DNA of 64,000 nucleotides from assembly GCF_036997485.1 (NCBI RefSeq), contig NZ_JAWLPU010000004.1, positions 1 to 64,000 on the forward strand. The letters are read 5' to 3'. The notes below the pieces were generated by a model. It worked only from the letters and a program-made list of their open reading frames with translations, was not told the DNA's origin and did no database searches. This DNA comes from Brachyspira pilosicoli (GTDB lineage Bacteria > Spirochaetota > Brachyspiria > Brachyspirales > Brachyspiraceae). The number at the start of each line of letters is the position of its first letter. Position 1 is the first letter of the stretch. The position numbers were made by a program, and so were the translations under genes. This document shows positions 62,258 to 64,000 of this stretch, in pieces.

Positions 62258-64000
62258 ATGCCTATATATGATATAGAAATGATAAGAAAGTTTTATTTAA
62301 ACTATTCTAATAAAGTTAATAATGTAAAACAAAAATTAAATAGAGCATTAACATTATCAGAAAAGATATTATATGCTCATTTGTATGATGAAAAAACAAT
62401 AAAAGATTTTAAGAGGGCAGAAGATTATGCAGATTTTCGTCCTGATAGAGTAGCAATGCAAGATGCTACAGCACAAATGGCATTACTTCAATTTATGAAT
62501 GCTGGAAAAACTTCTTCTGCAGTACCTGCAACAATACACTGCGACCATTTAATAGAGGCTTGTAAGGGTGCTGAAGAAGATTTAAAAAATGCACTTAATG
62601 TTAATAAAGAAGTTTATAATTTTTTGGAGAGTGTTGCTAAAAAGTACGGGCTTGGTTTTTGGGAGGCTGGTTCTGGTATTATTCACCAAATAGTTTTAGA
62701 AAATTATGCTTTTCCGGGCGGCATGATGATTGGTACAGACTCTCATACACCTAATGCTGGAGGGCTTGGAATGCTTGCCATAGGTGTAGGCGGAGCTGAT
62801 GCGGTTGATGTTATGACGGGAATGGAGTGGGAGCTAAAAATACCTAATATAATAGGGGTAAAATTAACAGGCTCTTTAAATGGCTGGGCGAGTGCAAAAG
62901 ATGTGATATTAAAATTGGCAGGAATATTGACAGTTAAAGGCGGCACTAACTCCATTATAGAATATTTTGGAGATGGGGCTAATAGTTTATCGGCTGCTGG
63001 TAAAGCTTCCATTTGTAATATGGGTGCGGAAGTTGGAGCTACCACTTCAATATTTCCTTATGACAATAATATAAAAGAATATTTAATTGCTACAGGACGT
63101 GAAGAGATAGCTAAACTTGCTGATGAAAATATAAATAATCTAAAAGCAGATGAAGAAGTATATAAAAGTCCAGAGAAATATTATAATAAGATAATAGAGA
63201 TTAATTTGTCTGAATTAGAACCATATATAAACGGACCATTTACTCCAGATGCAGCTTGCACTATAAGTGAGTTTGCTAAAAAAGTGGAAGAAAATAAATA
63301 TCCTACAGCTATGGAAGTTGGTTTGATAGGCTCTTGTACTAATTCTTCTTATCATGATTTAAGTAAGGCAGCTTCAATTGCTCGTCAGGTAATAGAGAAA
63401 AAATTAAAAGTAAAATCAAAAATAATAATTAATCCAGGTTCTGAGGTTTCTTATAATGCAGCTTTAAGAGATGGTATAATTGATGATTTCAAAAAAATTG
63501 GTGCTGTTATAATGACTAATGCATGCGGACCTTGTATAGGGCAGTGGAACAGAGAAGAGAAAGACAACACAAGAGCTAATTCTATAGTAACATCTTTTAA
63601 CAGAAACTTCGCAAAACGTGCTGACGGTAACCCTAATACTCATGCATTCGTTGCTTCTCCTGAAACTGTAATGGCTTTAAGCATAGCAGGGGATTTGAGA
63701 TTTAATCCTTTAAAAGATATTTTAATTAATGAAGAAGGAAAAGAAGTAAAACTTGATGAACCTATTGGAATAGCTTTGCCAAAAAACGGACTTAGCACAG
63801 AAAACAAAAACAGACAAAATGCACCAGACAGTAGTGTAGAAATTATAATAGATAAAGATTCAAAACGTTTGCAATTATTGAAGCCTTTTGATAAGTTTAA
63901 TATAAAGGATTTTGAAAATATGCCTTTGCTTATAAAAGTTAAAGGTAAATGTACAACCGACCATATATCAATGGCAGGACCTTGGCTAAAATTCAGAGGA
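62258..64000 (+). CDS. acn: Aconitate hydratase, partial (runs off the right edge)
   Basis: The first 581 codons are open to the end of the window. Iron-sulfur signatures: IGSCTNSS (first cluster Cys) and [10 protein letters not shown] (second and third Cys), plus [21 protein letters not shown], and at the edge [14 protein letters not shown], the start of the swivel domain. This is the mitochondrial-like aconitase layout; a 4Fe-4S enzyme isomerising citrate to isocitrate. RBS GAGGGAAAG just before ATG 62258. The remaining swivel domain lies beyond the window. Confidence 0.93.
   Translation, partial: MPIYDIEMIRKFYLNYSNKVNNVKQKLNRALTLSEKILYAHLYDEKTIKDFKRAEDYADFRPDRVAMQDATAQMALLQFMNAGKTSSAVPATIHCDHLIEACKGAEEDLKNALNVNKEVYNFLESVAKKYGLGFWEAGSGIIHQIVLENYAFPGGMMIGTDSHTPNAGGLGMLAIGVGGADAVDVMTGMEWELKIPNIIGVKLTGSLNGWASAKDVILKLAGILTVKGGTNSIIEYFGDGANSLSAAGKASICNMGAEVGATTSIFPYDNNIKEYLIATGREEIAKLADENINNLKADEEVYKSPEKYYNKIIEINLSELEPYINGPFTPDAACTISEFAKKVEENKYPTAMEVGLIGSCTNSSYHDLSKAASIARQVIEKKLKVKSKIIINPGSEVSYNAALRDGIIDDFKKIGAVIMTNACGPCIGQWNREEKDNTRANSIVTSFNRNFAKRADGNPNTHAFVASPETVMALSIAGDLRFNPLKDILINEEGKEVKLDEPIGIALPKNGLSTENKNRQNAPDSSVEIIIDKDSKRLQLLKPFDKFNIKDFENMPLLIKVKGKCTTDHISMAGPWLKFRG

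Overview
The window looks like chromosomal DNA of a spirochaete of the genus Brachyspira, or a very close relative. The base composition is strongly AT-rich, with many Asn/Lys/Ile-rich proteins. Supporting gene content includes a chemotaxis kinase of spirochaete type, an FtsK with a very long Asn/Asp-rich linker, many small lipoproteins with -SC lipoboxes, and a selenocysteine-insertion locus. Genus assignment is inference from protein character; no 16S rRNA is present. No insertion sequence, prophage, CRISPR array or rRNA was seen.

Layout. 1-1.2 kb is a small accessory patch: a DUF2442/DUF4160 pair, a decayed hicA toxin gene and an intact hicB antitoxin, next to an 18-bp tandem repeat. 1.3-9.2 kb holds dus, an MFS transporter, a MalY/PatB-type C-S lyase flanked by two paralogous dicarboxylate/amino-acid symporters, a HEAT-repeat exported protein and two tiny exported proteins. 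9.2-13.6 kb is uppP-ftsK. 13.8-22.4 kb holds a FUSC-type membrane protein, an unrecognised protein, a phosphoesterase with UDP-glucose dehydrogenase, cheA and gpsA. 22.4-33.1 kb is the most distinctive part: four tandem small lipoproteins, two tandem HAD phosphatases, three tandem large lipoproteins (one with a triplicated ~210-residue repeat) and an outer-membrane-like protein. A fourth, non-lipidated relative of the large family sits at 42.7 kb. 33.5-34.5 kb is a divergent ebfC-recR pair. 34.8-38.8 kb is a minus-strand run tRNA-Tyr, STAS, tRNA-Sec, selA, selB. 39-47.5 kb is housekeeping: rny-ymdB, yqeK-hflX, proS. 47.5-52.7 kb is an envelope-related minus-strand run that includes a GlmU-like protein with altered active-site signatures. 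52.9-57.2 kb is methionine metabolism: a MetH split into a catalytic protein and a separate reactivation-domain protein, then a convergent MetF. 57.5-64 kb holds a MATE pump, a small HEAT protein coupled to a MinD/FlhG-type ATPase, a GDPD phosphodiesterase, a Spy-like protein, a DUF308 membrane protein and an aconitase that runs off the right edge.

Best leads for something new: (1) the lineage-specific lipoprotein arrays, with gene-plus-terminator duplication and internal repeats; (2) an intergenic element found twice (34.5-34.75 kb and 45.14-45.23 kb) whose hairpin shows compensatory base changes; (3) a sigma-28-like CCGATAA motif correctly oriented 45-72 bp upstream of four genes, including cheA and two lipoproteins; (4) the split MetH; (5) the GlmU-like enzyme with changed signature residues; (6) the HEAT/MinD-type ATPase pair. 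Start sites were moved from the longest reading frame where ribosome-binding sites or promoters argued for it (FUSC protein, two large lipoproteins, one small lipoprotein, selB, rny, the 42.7-kb lipoprotein relative, metH).
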